Shown here one piece after another: positions 1-8,099 of a DNA stretch of 32,972 nt (position 1 is the first letter of the stretch; each line of letters begins with the position of its first letter). Source of the stretch: an uncultured Alphaproteobacteria bacterium (GTDB taxonomy: Bacteria; Pseudomonadota; Alphaproteobacteria; Methylaequorales; Methylaequoraceae); assembly GCA_902563305.1 (NCBI GenBank), contig CACEWP010000002.1, forward strand, positions 151,066-184,037, written 5' to 3'. The notes under the pieces are model-generated. The model was given only the letters and a program-made list of their open reading frames with translations, had not been told where the DNA came from and searched no databases. The position numbers and the translations under genes are program-made.

Positions 1-1
1 A

Positions 2-1174
2 TATTTAGATTACTTAAATGAAAAACAGAATTATTTAGAAAAAAAAAACTCTTTGTCTAAACTATTTAGTCAACAAACTGAAGATTTAGATAAAATAAAA
101 GAACAAGTTCATAATTTGAAGATAAAGATAGATGAATTAAATAAACTTTCTGAAGAAAAATTAAATGAATTTAATAAAATAATGTTAGAAATACCTAATT
201 TAATCTCTGAAAAAGTTCCTGATGGAAATTCTCAAGAAGACAATAATATTATAAAAGAGGTTGGTAAGAAAAAAAAATATAACTTTCAACCCAAAAATCA
301 TCTTGATTTAGCTGAAAATTTAAATTTATTAGATTATGGCCAAGCTATAAAAATATCTGGAAGTCGTTTTTCAATTATCAAAAGTGATCTCGCAAAATTG
401 CACCGAGGTTTAGTAAACTTTTTACTTGATCATAATTCAATAAAATTCGATTATAAAGAGTGCATAGTACCTGAATTAGTAAATTATAAATCACTAGAGG
501 GTACTGGACAGCTGCCTAAGTTTGAAGACGATTTATTTAAAACTAATTTTAATGATCTTTATTTAATACCTACCTCTGAAGTTCCATTGACAAATTTGAA
601 TAGAGATTCCATCATAAACAAAAAAGATTTACCAATTAAATATACAACTTATACAAATTGCTTTAGAGCTGAAGCTGGAGCATCAGGAAAAGATACAAAA
701 GGTTTAATGCGAGAGCATCAATTTGGAAAAGTTGAACTAGTTATAATTTCAGAACCCAATGAATCTGAAAATGAACTGAGTAAAATGACAACTTGCGTTG
801 AAAAAATTCTTCAAGATTTATCATTGCCTTACAGAATGGTTGAACTTTGCTCTGGAGATATTGGTTTTTCCTCTTCTTACACAGTTGATTTTGAAATTTG
901 GATGCCCGGACAAAACACATTTAGAGAGGTTTCTAGTTGTTCTAATTGCAAAGATTTTCAATCTAGAAGAATGAAAATGAGAGTAAAAAACTTTGATAGT
1001 GGCGAAATATATTTTCCACATACGTTAAATGGGTCCTCTTTAGCTGTTGGAAGATTACTAATTGCTATATTAGAAAACTATCAAAATGAAGATGGAACAA
1101 TTGAAATTCCTTCAGTTTTGCATAAATACACAAATGGACTTAACATTATCTCAAATGATGACCAAAAGATCTGA
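2..1174 (+). CDS. serS: Seryl-tRNA synthetase, 5' end beyond window
   Basis: This cytoplasmic enzyme charges tRNA-Ser with serine. The frame is open from base 2, so the gene begins upstream of the window; 390 codons are visible and roughly 30 N-terminal residues are missing compared with the usual ~420. The visible N-terminus is the Lys/Glu-rich antiparallel coiled-coil arm that contacts tRNA. Class II catalytic motifs follow: motif 2 around FRAEAGASGKDTKGLMREHQ and motif 3 around NGSSLAVGRLLIAILENYQ near the C-terminus (most homologues have NGSG or similar; the Ser is a mild variant). An internal TTG at 53 could be mistaken for the start, but the coding frame and the coiled-coil character continue upstream of it. 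The stop overlaps the start of pcm by about 20 nt, implying cotranscription. Confidence 0.96.
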   Translation, partial: YLDYLNEKQNYLEKKNSLSKLFSQQTEDLDKIKEQVHNLKIKIDELNKLSEEKLNEFNKIMLEIPNLISEKVPDGNSQEDNNIIKEVGKKKKYNFQPKNHLDLAENLNLLDYGQAIKISGSRFSIIKSDLAKLHRGLVNFLLDHNSIKFDYKECIVPELVNYKSLEGTGQLPKFEDDLFKTNFNDLYLIPTSEVPLTNLNRDSIINKKDLPIKYTTYTNCFRAEAGASGKDTKGLMREHQFGKVELVIISEPNESENELSKMTTCVEKILQDLSLPYRMVELCSGDIGFSSSYTVDFEIWMPGQNTFREVSSCSNCKDFQSRRMKMRVKNFDSGEIYFPHTLNGSSLAVGRLLIAILENYQNEDGTIEIPSVLHKYTNGLNIISNDDQKI

Positions 1175-1802
1175 AATTAAGAAAAAGATAAATCTGATTA
1201 TAGATCTTCAAAAAAATGGGGTTGAAAGCTCTGAAATTTTAAAAGTTATGGAAGAGGTTGATAGACAAATTTTTTTGGAAGAAAGTCTTAAACCAAAATC
1301 TTATGAAAATATAGCTCTCCCAATTGATTGTGGTCAAACTATATCTCAACCATTAATTGTTGCTCTTATGACACAATATCTGGATATTAAAAAAGAAATG
1401 AGAATATTAGAAATAGGAACTGGTAGTGGTTATCAAACTTTTATTCTTTCAAAATTAGCAAGATTTGTATATACAGTGGAACGGCACAAATTTTTATCAA
1501 TAAAAGCTTATAATCTTTTAAAAGAGCTTGGGGTTTCTAATGTTTTTTGTAAACATGGTGATGGTGGATTGGGATGGAAAGATCAAGCCCCTTTTGATAG
1601 AATCATAGTTACTGCATGCGCACAAGATATTCCAGGAAGATTGGTAGAACAACTATCTGAAAATGGAAAAATGATTGTTCCGATAGGTGATGAGCACAAT
1701 GATCAAATTCTTAAGAAAATATCAAAGAAAGAAGGAAAACTTATCGTTCATGATTTAGTTAATGTTAGGTTTGTTCCCCTCATTGAGGGAAAAGAAAATT
1801 AA
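1155..1802 (+). CDS. pcm: Protein-L-isoaspartate O-methyltransferase
   Basis: This SAM-dependent methyltransferase repairs L-isoaspartyl residues in aged proteins. The family signature IDCGQTISQPLIVALMT and the SAM-binding motif I, LEIGTGSGYQTFILS, are both present; the predicted length (215 residues) is normal for the family. Tandem ATG codons at 1155 and 1158 lie inside the 3' end of serS. I chose this start rather than an in-frame ATG at 1086 because the residues between them are only the out-of-frame reading of serS. The stop codon TAA overlaps the ATG of the next gene (TAATG). From memory, related marine alphaproteobacteria often carry surE between serS and pcm; it is absent here. Confidence 0.95.
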   Translation: MMTKRSEIKKKINLIIDLQKNGVESSEILKVMEEVDRQIFLEESLKPKSYENIALPIDCGQTISQPLIVALMTQYLDIKKEMRILEIGTGSGYQTFILSKLARFVYTVERHKFLSIKAYNLLKELGVSNVFCKHGDGGLGWKDQAPFDRIIVTACAQDIPGRLVEQLSENGKMIVPIGDEHNDQILKKISKKEGKLIVHDLVNVRFVPLIEGKEN

Positions 1803-2686
1803 TGAAATATTTTGTACTATTTATATTTTTGTTAACTAGTTGTGAAAGCTATTTATATAATGACTACAAAATTATTAACTTTGAGAGTAGGGATAAAAAA
1901 AGTAAAAGAAGTACTTCATATAAAGAAAGATATTCGGTTAAAAAGGGTGATAATCTCTTTTCAATATCAAGGAAATTTAGAATCTCTATTCAGGAAATTA
2001 TCAAAGTTAATAAAATAAAAGAACCTTATAAAATTTATCCTAAGCAGTTAATTTATTTACCATTAATGCAAACACACAAAGTTAAAAAAGGGGATACATT
2101 ATATTCAATTTCAAGAAATTATGGTACTAACGTATTTTCATTAGCTAAACTTAATAATATTTTAAATGTTAACAATATATCTATAGGCGAAAATCTAATA
2201 ATTCCAAAAAAAAATGAGAAAAAAATAAGTCAAGAAATAAAAAAAAAATGGAATAGAGAGTATGTTAAAAAAAAAAAGAAAACTTCAAAAAATAGTAAAA
2301 CTATAAATAAATCAATTTCGAAATTTATTTGGCCTGTTAAAGGTAAATTAATATCCAAATACGGAAAATCCGAAGAGGGTTTTTATAATGATGGGATAAA
2401 TATTGTTTCACAAAAAGGTGCTGAGGTGATTTCATCTGAAGATGGCAAAGTAATTTATAGTGGCAATGAAATTCCAGGTTATGGCAACCTAATATTAATT
2501 AAACATTCTAAAAACTGGATAACAGCTTATGCACATCTAAGTGAAGTTTTTATAGAAAAGGGTAGGTTGGTAAAAAAGGGTCAGAAAATTGGGTCTGTTG
2601 GAAGTACTGGAAACGTTAGGTCTCCGCAACTTCATTTTGAAATTAGGAAAGGCAAAGAGGCCGTTGACCCATTAGAATTTCTATAG
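1802..2686 (+). CDS. nlpD: NlpD/EnvC-like LysM-LytM lipoprotein (probably non-catalytic)
   Basis: This 294-residue protein starts with a lipoprotein signal peptide whose lipobox LLTSC places the lipidated Cys at residue 14. Two LysM peptidoglycan-binding domains follow (about 44-87 and 92-135; each with a KKGDxL(F/Y)SISR core), then a Lys-rich linker and a LytM/M23 domain (about 175-292). The zinc ligands of active M23 peptidases look degenerate: the usual HxGxD is NDGIN (residues 196-200) and the terminal HxH is QLH (276-278). That matches NlpD/EnvC-type activators, which stimulate cell-wall amidases during division instead of cutting peptidoglycan themselves. The start overlaps the pcm stop. 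The specific partner amidase is not in the window. Confidence 0.88.
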   Translation: MKYFVLFIFLLTSCESYLYNDYKIINFESRDKKSKRSTSYKERYSVKKGDNLFSISRKFRISIQEIIKVNKIKEPYKIYPKQLIYLPLMQTHKVKKGDTLYSISRNYGTNVFSLAKLNNILNVNNISIGENLIIPKKNEKKISQEIKKKWNREYVKKKKKTSKNSKTINKSISKFIWPVKGKLISKYGKSEEGFYNDGINIVSQKGAEVISSEDGKVIYSGNEIPGYGNLILIKHSKNWITAYAHLSEVFIEKGRLVKKGQKIGSVGSTGNVRSPQLHFEIRKGKEAVDPLEFL

Positions 2687-2687
2687 G

Positions 2688-3467
2688 TTAAAAAATATTA
2701 CTAATTTTGATATTTTTGACGAATTGCTCTGCTGTTCTTCCTGAAAAATTGCCCTTTTCAACTGTCCATCTCAATGCCAATTTCTCAATGTTTTTAGAAT
2801 ATTTAATAGATGATTTTTTAAGATAGTGTTGTACTATTTTTAAAAATTGTTCTTGATCGGAGTCATGAAAGCCTACCCAGCATCCAAATCTATCGGATAA
2901 GGAAATAAGATTTTGGTTTGATTCCTTTGACTCTAAATCATTAACAACGTTTAACTCTGCTCTGTGAGATAAATGTCGCAAATTCGATGTTATATAATAT
3001 TTAACATTTTTAACGTGACTAAGTAAACTACCCTCAACTAATGTTTTGAATAACCTAAAATCAGTTTCATCTTTTTTGAATGAAATATCATCAATATAAA
3101 TGACAAATTTACATTTAATTTTACTAAGTTGATAAACAATATCTATTAAATTATTAATACTATTATTTAAAACCTCTAAAAGTTTAATTTGATTTTTAGA
3201 TTTAGTGTTAACATGATCAATAACACATTTTATAAGAGTAGATTTGCCCATGCCTTTTGCTCCCCATAATAAAATATTATTTGATGGTTGATCTTCTAAA
3301 AAGTTTTGTGTGTTCTTGAGAACAATTTCTTTTTGAGAATTTATTCCTAATAATTCCTCAAATTTAATATTTAAATTTACTTCTATTGGTTCAATTTTAT
3401 TGGCTTTAGGAATGAAAATGAAATAATTATTTTTTTTAAAATATTTTTTATCTTTTGCTACATCCAT
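2688..3467 (-). CDS. DUF815-family AAA+ ATPase
   Basis: This is a 259-residue cytoplasmic P-loop ATPase. Walker A is GAKGMGKS (residues 69-76), Walker B is FVIYIDD (121-127), a sensor-like TSNLRHL follows near 160-166, then LSDRFG (190-195) and SGRTAEQFV near the C-terminus, a combination characteristic of the DUF815 family. The biological role of DUF815 is not established. It converges on the nlpD-like gene with one base between the stops and diverges from yajC. A DUF815 gene next to yajC is, from memory, a recurrent alphaproteobacterial arrangement. Confidence 0.88.
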   Translation of the reverse strand: MDVAKDKKYFKKNNYFIFIPKANKIEPIEVNLNIKFEELLGINSQKEIVLKNTQNFLEDQPSNNILLWGAKGMGKSTLIKCVIDHVNTKSKNQIKLLEVLNNSINNLIDIVYQLSKIKCKFVIYIDDISFKKDETDFRLFKTLVEGSLLSHVKNVKYYITSNLRHLSHRAELNVVNDLESKESNQNLISLSDRFGCWVGFHDSDQEQFLKIVQHYLKKSSIKYSKNIEKLALRWTVEKGNFSGRTAEQFVKNIKISNIF

Positions 3468-3575
3468 AATTTATTGATAGTTTTATCCAAATTCTTATTT
3501 TATACTTGTATTTATAAAGTTTTTATATATTGATTTCATTGTATATAAATGTAAACACTTTTTTTGAGGGACACT

Positions 3576-3875
3576 ATGATAAATCCTGCTTATGCACAAG
3601 CTGCTGCTCAACAACCTTCAATGTTGGCATCTTTCATTCCATTAATTTTAATTTTTTTAATCTTTTATTTTTTGTTGATTAGACCTCAACAAAAGAAACA
3701 AAAAGAGCATAAATTACTTTTAGATTCTATAAAAAGAGGTGATCAAATTTTATCAAGTGGAGGAATTTTAGGTAAAGTTATAAAAATTGATAATGATAGA
3801 CTTACTGTTGAAATATCAAAAGGTGTTAATGTAACAATAATTCGTTCAACTGTTGCTGACGTTTTTGACAAATAG
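3576..3875 (+). CDS. yajC: Sec translocase accessory subunit YajC
   Basis: This 99-residue single-span inner-membrane protein belongs to the SecDF-YajC subcomplex that assists SecYEG protein export. One hydrophobic segment (about residues 17-35) is followed by the family hallmark IRPQQKKQKEH and a small soluble domain with RGDQILSSGGILGKV. I set the start at ATG 3576: a GAGGG ribosome-binding site at 3566-3570 lies 5 nt upstream, which overlaps the alternative TTG at 3564 and so rules it out. It is the first gene of yajC-secD-secF. Confidence 0.96.
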   Translation: MINPAYAQAAAQQPSMLASFIPLILIFLIFYFLLIRPQQKKQKEHKLLLDSIKRGDQILSSGGILGKVIKIDNDRLTVEISKGVNVTIIRSTVADVFDK

Positions 3876-3884
3876 CAAAAAAAA

Positions 3885-5459
3885 ATGCTTAAAATTAGTA
3901 AATGGAATATTTTATTTGTTTTATCTGTTTGTTTAACAGCAATTTATTATATTCTACCCAATCTTTACGGTAAAAGTGAGGTAACTGCTTTGCCAAAATT
4001 CTTTTCACAGAAACAAGTAAATTTAGGTCTCGATCTACAGGGTGGTTCACATCTCTTACTTGAAGTTGATACAAAATCCGTTTTAAAGGAAAAGTCCGAA
4101 GACTTGGTCGACGATGTTAGAAGGGCATTGAGGAAATCAAAAATAAAATATTCAAACCTTGGTTCAAAGATTACTGGTGCAGTAGTAACCATTACAAATT
4201 CTGAAAAAATTGATCAAGCAAAAAAAAATATTCAAGAGAACATTGAAAAAGGTGTTTCAATCGATGTTTCTAAAAATAAGCTGAGTTTGTTCTTTACAGA
4301 ACAGTATATCATAGATAGTAGAGTAAGAACCGTAGAACAATCAATTGAAGTTGTCAGAAAAAGAGTTGATGAATCTGGAACTAAAGAGCCTTCAATTCAA
4401 AGACAAGGTGATGAAAGAATTGTAGTTCAACTTCCTGGAATTAAAAACCCTGAAAGAGTTAAGGCTTTGATTGGTAGAACAGCAAAACTGAATTTTCACA
4501 TGCTTGACCCAACCACTGTTGAACTTGCAGAGCAAAGAGGCAAACTACCTCCTGGAACCTTCAAAGCTTTAAATGCAGATCCAACAGCTTATGAAAAACA
4601 GTTTGTTGTTAAAAAAAGAGTTTTACTTACTGGAGAAAGACTTAAGAATGCAGCTGCAACTGTCGATGCCCAGACGGGCAGATACGTTGTTGCTTTTGAA
4701 TTTGACAACAAAGGTGCAAAAAAATTTTCGAAAATTACTACTGACAATACTTATCAAAGATTAGCAATCCTATTAGATAATAAAGTTATTAGCGCCCCTC
4801 AAATAAGAGAACCTATAACAGGGGGTCAGGGTAATATAAGTGGAAACTTCTCGCCGGAGACAGCCAATGACCTTGCTGTTCTTTTGAGAGCTGGTTCATT
4901 ACCAGCTCCAATCAAAGTTCTAGAAGAAAGAACAGTTGGTCCAAGTCTTGGAATTGATTCAATAGAGGCAGGTAAGAAGGCATTGATGATAGGTTTTATC
5001 TTGGTGATAGTTTTTATGATTTTAAGATATAAGGCGTTTGGTGTTGTAGCAGATTTTGCAATAATTTTTAATGTTATACTACTTATTGCTATGTTAAGTG
5101 CCATTGAGGCTACATTGACAATGCCTGGCATTGCTGGAATAGTTTTGACAATAGGCATGGCAGTTGACGCAAATGTTTTAGTATTCGAGAGAATTAAAGA
5201 AGAAATACGATCGGGAAGATCGATTTTTAACTCAATTGATTTGGGTTATAAATTTGCTATAAAAACTATTTTGGATGCAAACTTTACAACTCTAATAGCC
5301 GCTTTGTTGCTGTATAACTATGGTTCTGGTCCAATTAAAGGTTTTGCTGTTACCCTAAGTATTGGTATCGTAACATCAATGTTTACAGCCTTAGTGCTTA
5401 CTAAATTAATTATTACTTTTTGGGTTTTAAAATTAAAACCTAAAAGACTATTTATCTAA
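3885..5459 (+). CDS. secD: Protein translocase subunit SecD
   Basis: This RND-superfamily inner-membrane protein uses the proton motive force to pull exported proteins into the periplasm. The 524-residue protein has TM1 (about 8-26), the conserved DLQGG (50-54), a large periplasmic P1 region (about 60-350) and a five-helix C-terminal membrane domain carrying GMAVDANVLVFERI (from about residue 424), with the conserved TM4 Asp. The ATG follows the yajC stop by nine bases, mostly A, with no Shine-Dalgarno sequence, suggesting translational coupling. SecF follows after four bases. Confidence 0.97.
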   Translation: MLKISKWNILFVLSVCLTAIYYILPNLYGKSEVTALPKFFSQKQVNLGLDLQGGSHLLLEVDTKSVLKEKSEDLVDDVRRALRKSKIKYSNLGSKITGAVVTITNSEKIDQAKKNIQENIEKGVSIDVSKNKLSLFFTEQYIIDSRVRTVEQSIEVVRKRVDESGTKEPSIQRQGDERIVVQLPGIKNPERVKALIGRTAKLNFHMLDPTTVELAEQRGKLPPGTFKALNADPTAYEKQFVVKKRVLLTGERLKNAAATVDAQTGRYVVAFEFDNKGAKKFSKITTDNTYQRLAILLDNKVISAPQIREPITGGQGNISGNFSPETANDLAVLLRAGSLPAPIKVLEERTVGPSLGIDSIEAGKKALMIGFILVIVFMILRYKAFGVVADFAIIFNVILLIAMLSAIEATLTMPGIAGIVLTIGMAVDANVLVFERIKEEIRSGRSIFNSIDLGYKFAIKTILDANFTTLIAALLLYNYGSGPIKGFAVTLSIGIVTSMFTALVLTKLIITFWVLKLKPKRLFI

Positions 5460-5463
5460 AATT

Positions 5464-6345
5464 ATGAATTTTAATATAAACTTTTTTAAATACAGATTTA
5501 CAGCTTTTGTTTTTTCGATTGTATTAATTGGCTTTTCAGCATTTTTATTCTTAAATAAGAGTTTAAATCTTGGAATTGATTTTAAAGGTGGAATAATGGT
5601 CGAAGCAAAATTTCCCGATGTTCCAGATCTAACAGTGTTACGAAATAAAATTGATAATTTACAAATAGGAAATTCAGAAATCCAAGAATTTGGTGACCCT
5701 AGCACAATTTTATTTAGGTTAGAAAAAATTGATAAAGATAATATAACACAAGAGGAAATTATAGAAAAATTAAAAAGCGAACTTGATGAAGATACAGATT
5801 ACAGGAGGGTTGAGTTTGTTGGACCCAAAGTAGGGAAAGAGTTGAAGTTAGTTGCTATTAAGGCAGTTTTGTTCTCACTTATTGCTATGTTTATATACAT
5901 ATGGTTTAGATTTTCTGGTTGGCAATTTGGCTTGGGAGCTTTAATTGCGTTATTCCATGATGTACTTTCAACTATTGGTTTTTTCTCACTTACACAAATA
6001 GAATTTAATCTTGCTTCGATAGCAGCGATATTAACAATTGCGGGTTATTCAATTAATGATACAGTTGTTGTTTTTGATAGAATTCGAGAAAACTTAGTTA
6101 AATCAGAAAAACAATTGGAAGAATTATTAAATTTGTCTATTAATCAAACTCTATCAAGAACATTGATGACATCGATAACAACTCTTTTAGCTTTAGCGGC
6201 TCTGTTTATATTTGGTGGTGAGGTTGTAAAAGGCTTTGTTTCTGCAATGATTTGGGGTGTATTAATAGGGACATATTCTTCAATATTTATTGCTTCTCCG
6301 TTGATTCTTTTATTTGGCTTTAAGCAAATTCGAGATAAATCATAA
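5464..6345 (+). CDS. secF: Protein translocase subunit SecF
   Basis: SecF is the partner of SecD in proton-driven protein export. The 293-residue protein has TM1 (about 13-32), the signature LGIDFKGG shortly after it, a short periplasmic domain (about 40-135), and a five-helix membrane domain with SINDTVVVFDRIREN, the SecF form of TM4. Length and motifs are normal. Its last six bases overlap the 3' end of the convergent sodX gene. Confidence 0.97.
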   Translation: MNFNINFFKYRFTAFVFSIVLIGFSAFLFLNKSLNLGIDFKGGIMVEAKFPDVPDLTVLRNKIDNLQIGNSEIQEFGDPSTILFRLEKIDKDNITQEEIIEKLKSELDEDTDYRRVEFVGPKVGKELKLVAIKAVLFSLIAMFIYIWFRFSGWQFGLGALIALFHDVLSTIGFFSLTQIEFNLASIAAILTIAGYSINDTVVVFDRIRENLVKSEKQLEELLNLSINQTLSRTLMTSITTLLALAALFIFGGEVVKGFVSAMIWGVLIGTYSSIFIASPLILLFGFKQIRDKS

Positions 6346-6648
6346 ATGGAGTTTAAAAGACGACCTCGAGATAGATAGAACGATTTGTCCTATTATCTGA
6401 TCCTCGTTTATTGGTCCAATTTGATCTTTTTTTATGCTATGAGAGTTTTCTCCCATAAACCAAAATAGATTTGAAGAGTCAACCTTAACTAATCTTTTTA
6501 TAAGTTTCCCATGTAATTTATGCTTAAAAATGAATAGTTTGTTAATTTTTTTCTTTTTTATTGGTGATTTAATTAGCAAAAAAGAGCTATCTTCTATAGA
6601 GGGAGACATACTATCTCCCTGTAATCTATAGATTTTAAATTTAAACAT
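6340..6648 (-). CDS. sodX: Ni-SOD maturation protease (S26 signal-peptidase-like)
   Basis: This 102-residue minimal signal-peptidase-fold protein shows SPase I boxes: GDSMSPS with likely nucleophile Ser13, LIKRLVKV with likely general base Lys51, and a GENSHS...IGPI segment corresponding to the GDNxxxSxDSRxxG box. It begins directly after the sodN stop codon with no gap, so the two genes form one transcription unit. Known for the family: a dedicated S26 protease next to sodN removes the pro-peptide to expose the N-terminal His of Ni-SOD. No clear transmembrane anchor is visible, which fits the SodX type better than a housekeeping LepB. The assignment rests largely on the neighbour. Confidence 0.85.
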   Translation of the reverse strand: MFKFKIYRLQGDSMSPSIEDSSFLLIKSPIKKKKINKLFIFKHKLHGKLIKRLVKVDSSNLFWFMGENSHSIKKDQIGPINEDQIIGQIVLSISRSSFKLHL

Positions 6649-7152
6649 TTATTTTTTCAAATCAGGGTAAACTACTTCTTGCTCAGGAGGATATGGACAG
6701 ACTGCTTTAAAAGTCTTAACATTTTTCGAATCCCAAAAAATTTCTGCAAATCTGTTTACTTTGTTCAATAAATCTATGGTTGCCTCTTTGTCAATATTCT
6801 GTTTAGCTTTAGAGGCAGCTAACATAATTGAATGAGCTAGACTATGAAGTTCAGGGTATTTTTCAAGTTGAGGTTGTTTAATATAATCTCCCCAGATTAC
6901 TCTGATTTCATCTTTAACTATGTGCCCATGTTCTTCTTTTTGAGCAATCAACCTTGACACCTGAGCATGATCATTAACGTTCAATGAATCCTTATTTTTA
7001 ATTTCCTCAATAAGATCCACAAGCCTAATCATGGTTAAAACTGCAATCTGTGAAGTGATAGGGTCGTAAATTTTACAAGGAATGTCGCAATGTCCAGAAG
7101 CCTTATTAAATGGGCTTATTTTATCTAATAAAGTAAGTATGTTATATATCAT
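6649..7152 (-). CDS. sodN: Nickel superoxide dismutase precursor
   Basis: This enzyme dismutates superoxide to hydrogen peroxide and oxygen at a Ni(II/III) centre. The nickel hook HCxxPCxxY is complete: His21, Cys22, Pro25, Cys26 and Tyr29 of the precursor become His1, Cys2, Pro5, Cys6 and Tyr9 after cleavage between Gly20 and His21. The remainder is the helical-bundle domain; the total is 167 residues with about 147 in the mature form. A good ribosome-binding site (AAGGA) sits six to seven bases before the ATG. The gene is transcribed away from the unknown gene at 7258 and is followed immediately by its maturation protease. Using Ni instead of Fe or Mn is typical of many open-ocean bacteria, although this is only an ecological inference. 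Confidence 0.95.
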   Translation of the reverse strand: MIYNILTLLDKISPFNKASGHCDIPCKIYDPITSQIAVLTMIRLVDLIEEIKNKDSLNVNDHAQVSRLIAQKEEHGHIVKDEIRVIWGDYIKQPQLEKYPELHSLAHSIMLAASKAKQNIDKEATIDLLNKVNRFAEIFWDSKNVKTFKAVCPYPPEQEVVYPDLKK

Positions 7153-7170
7153 ATTGAGTCCTTTGATGTT

Positions 7171-7180
7171 GAATATATTC
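7171..7180. promoter_or_regulatory. Palindrome in the sodN divergent promoter region
   Basis: GAATATATTC is a perfect 10-bp palindrome, 18 bp upstream of the sodN start codon within the 105-bp region shared with the divergent gene at 7258. It could be an operator for a sodN regulator, but AT-rich palindromes of this size occur often by chance in such DNA. No regulator is identified. Confidence 0.2.
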
Positions 7181-7257
7181 GAGTTTTAATTAATTAAATT
7201 ATTATAATATTAATAAAGATATATATATTATTTTTTTTTAAAAGAATACAATCTCAA

Positions 7258-7845
7258 ATGAATAAAGAAAATACACTATTTTACATCAGATATCTTCAAA
7301 AAAAATTATATTTTAGAAATAGTGAATTAATTGGAGCTATGTTTGATTTGGAAAGATATCTTTTTGACAATTTTCAATTGAATAAGGATGTACCAACCTC
7401 TTTATTCAAACAGAAATGGATTTATGAATGTATTAGAAATGGTGACTATTCAAATGAAATATCAAAAAAATTTGAGGTCTTTGAAAAAAAAGGTTTAAAA
7501 AATAAAATCCTTCAACTATTAGAAAATTTTAGTGAAATACCAAATTTTGATGAAACCAAGGATTTTTTTTATTTTTTTAAAAAATTCAACCAACAGTTTA
7601 ACAATCTGCTTTCAACAGATAAAAAAAGTAATTTTAAAACACACCTATACTTTCAAATGGCTTTGCTTGCTTATATTAAAAAAGCAGAGATCAACATTTT
7701 TTTAAAAAGTAAAATTAATTTAAACAATAAGTTAATAGATGTATTTGAAGTTGTTTTCATTGAATTATTTTTTAAAAAAAAAAAAAAAATTTCAAAAACT
7801 TTTTACTTATTTAAACTATTAATTAAATTAATTAGAAAAAGATGA
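7258..7845 (+). CDS. Unrecognised Lys/Phe/Asn-rich protein
   Basis: This 195-residue protein is not recognised. It has no obvious signal peptide or transmembrane segment, is very rich in Lys, Phe, Asn and Ile, and looks mostly helical. Near the C-terminus a run of 16 A (7774-7789) encodes five consecutive lysines, followed by a basic tail ending LIKLIRKR. Its stop overlaps the next ATG (ATGA), so the two genes are probably translated together. It diverges from sodN. A coding gene is supported by the clean frame, the overlap with the downstream gene and the absence of a competing frame. Confidence 0.75.
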   Translation: MNKENTLFYIRYLQKKLYFRNSELIGAMFDLERYLFDNFQLNKDVPTSLFKQKWIYECIRNGDYSNEISKKFEVFEKKGLKNKILQLLENFSEIPNFDETKDFFYFFKKFNQQFNNLLSTDKKSNFKTHLYFQMALLAYIKKAEINIFLKSKINLNNKLIDVFEVVFIELFFKKKKKISKTFYLFKLLIKLIRKR

Positions 7846-8099
7846 AAGATTATTCAATAAACATTTTATGCATTTTTTTAATAAATGTACTCTTGTATTT
7901 GGGAATTAATATTCATCAAATTTTTTTTTATATTCTTTTAAGTTTATTTTTTATTATTTTTAGTCTTGCTTTTAAAAAACTATTAAGATTAATTAATAAT
8001 AACATGCATGGGACAAAAACAAACCATTTACACACTGACGAAGTTTCAGCCGAAGACCATCCAATAATCAAATCCGCAAGACAGAGACTTAATAAATAA
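7842..8099 (+). CDS. Small unrecognised protein with two membrane helices
   Basis: This 85-residue protein has two hydrophobic segments (about 6-22 and 26-45) followed by a polar C-terminal tail containing HTDEVSAEDHPIIKSARQRL. The family is not recognised. The ATG overlaps the stop of the preceding gene by four bases (ATGA) and its stop abuts the convergent uvrA stop with no gap, so the two transcription units must terminate within each other's coding sequence. The shape would fit a small inner-membrane partner for the upstream protein, but nothing in the sequence proves it. Confidence 0.65.
   Translation: MKDYSINILCIFLINVLLYLGINIHQIFFYILLSLFFIIFSLAFKKLLRLINNNMHGTKTNHLHTDEVSAEDHPIIKSARQRLNK

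Noticed and set aside
1086-1154. Upstream ATG for pcm
   Set aside because: It would encode an extension that is merely serS read in another frame; tandem ATG at 1155/1158 fits the family length.
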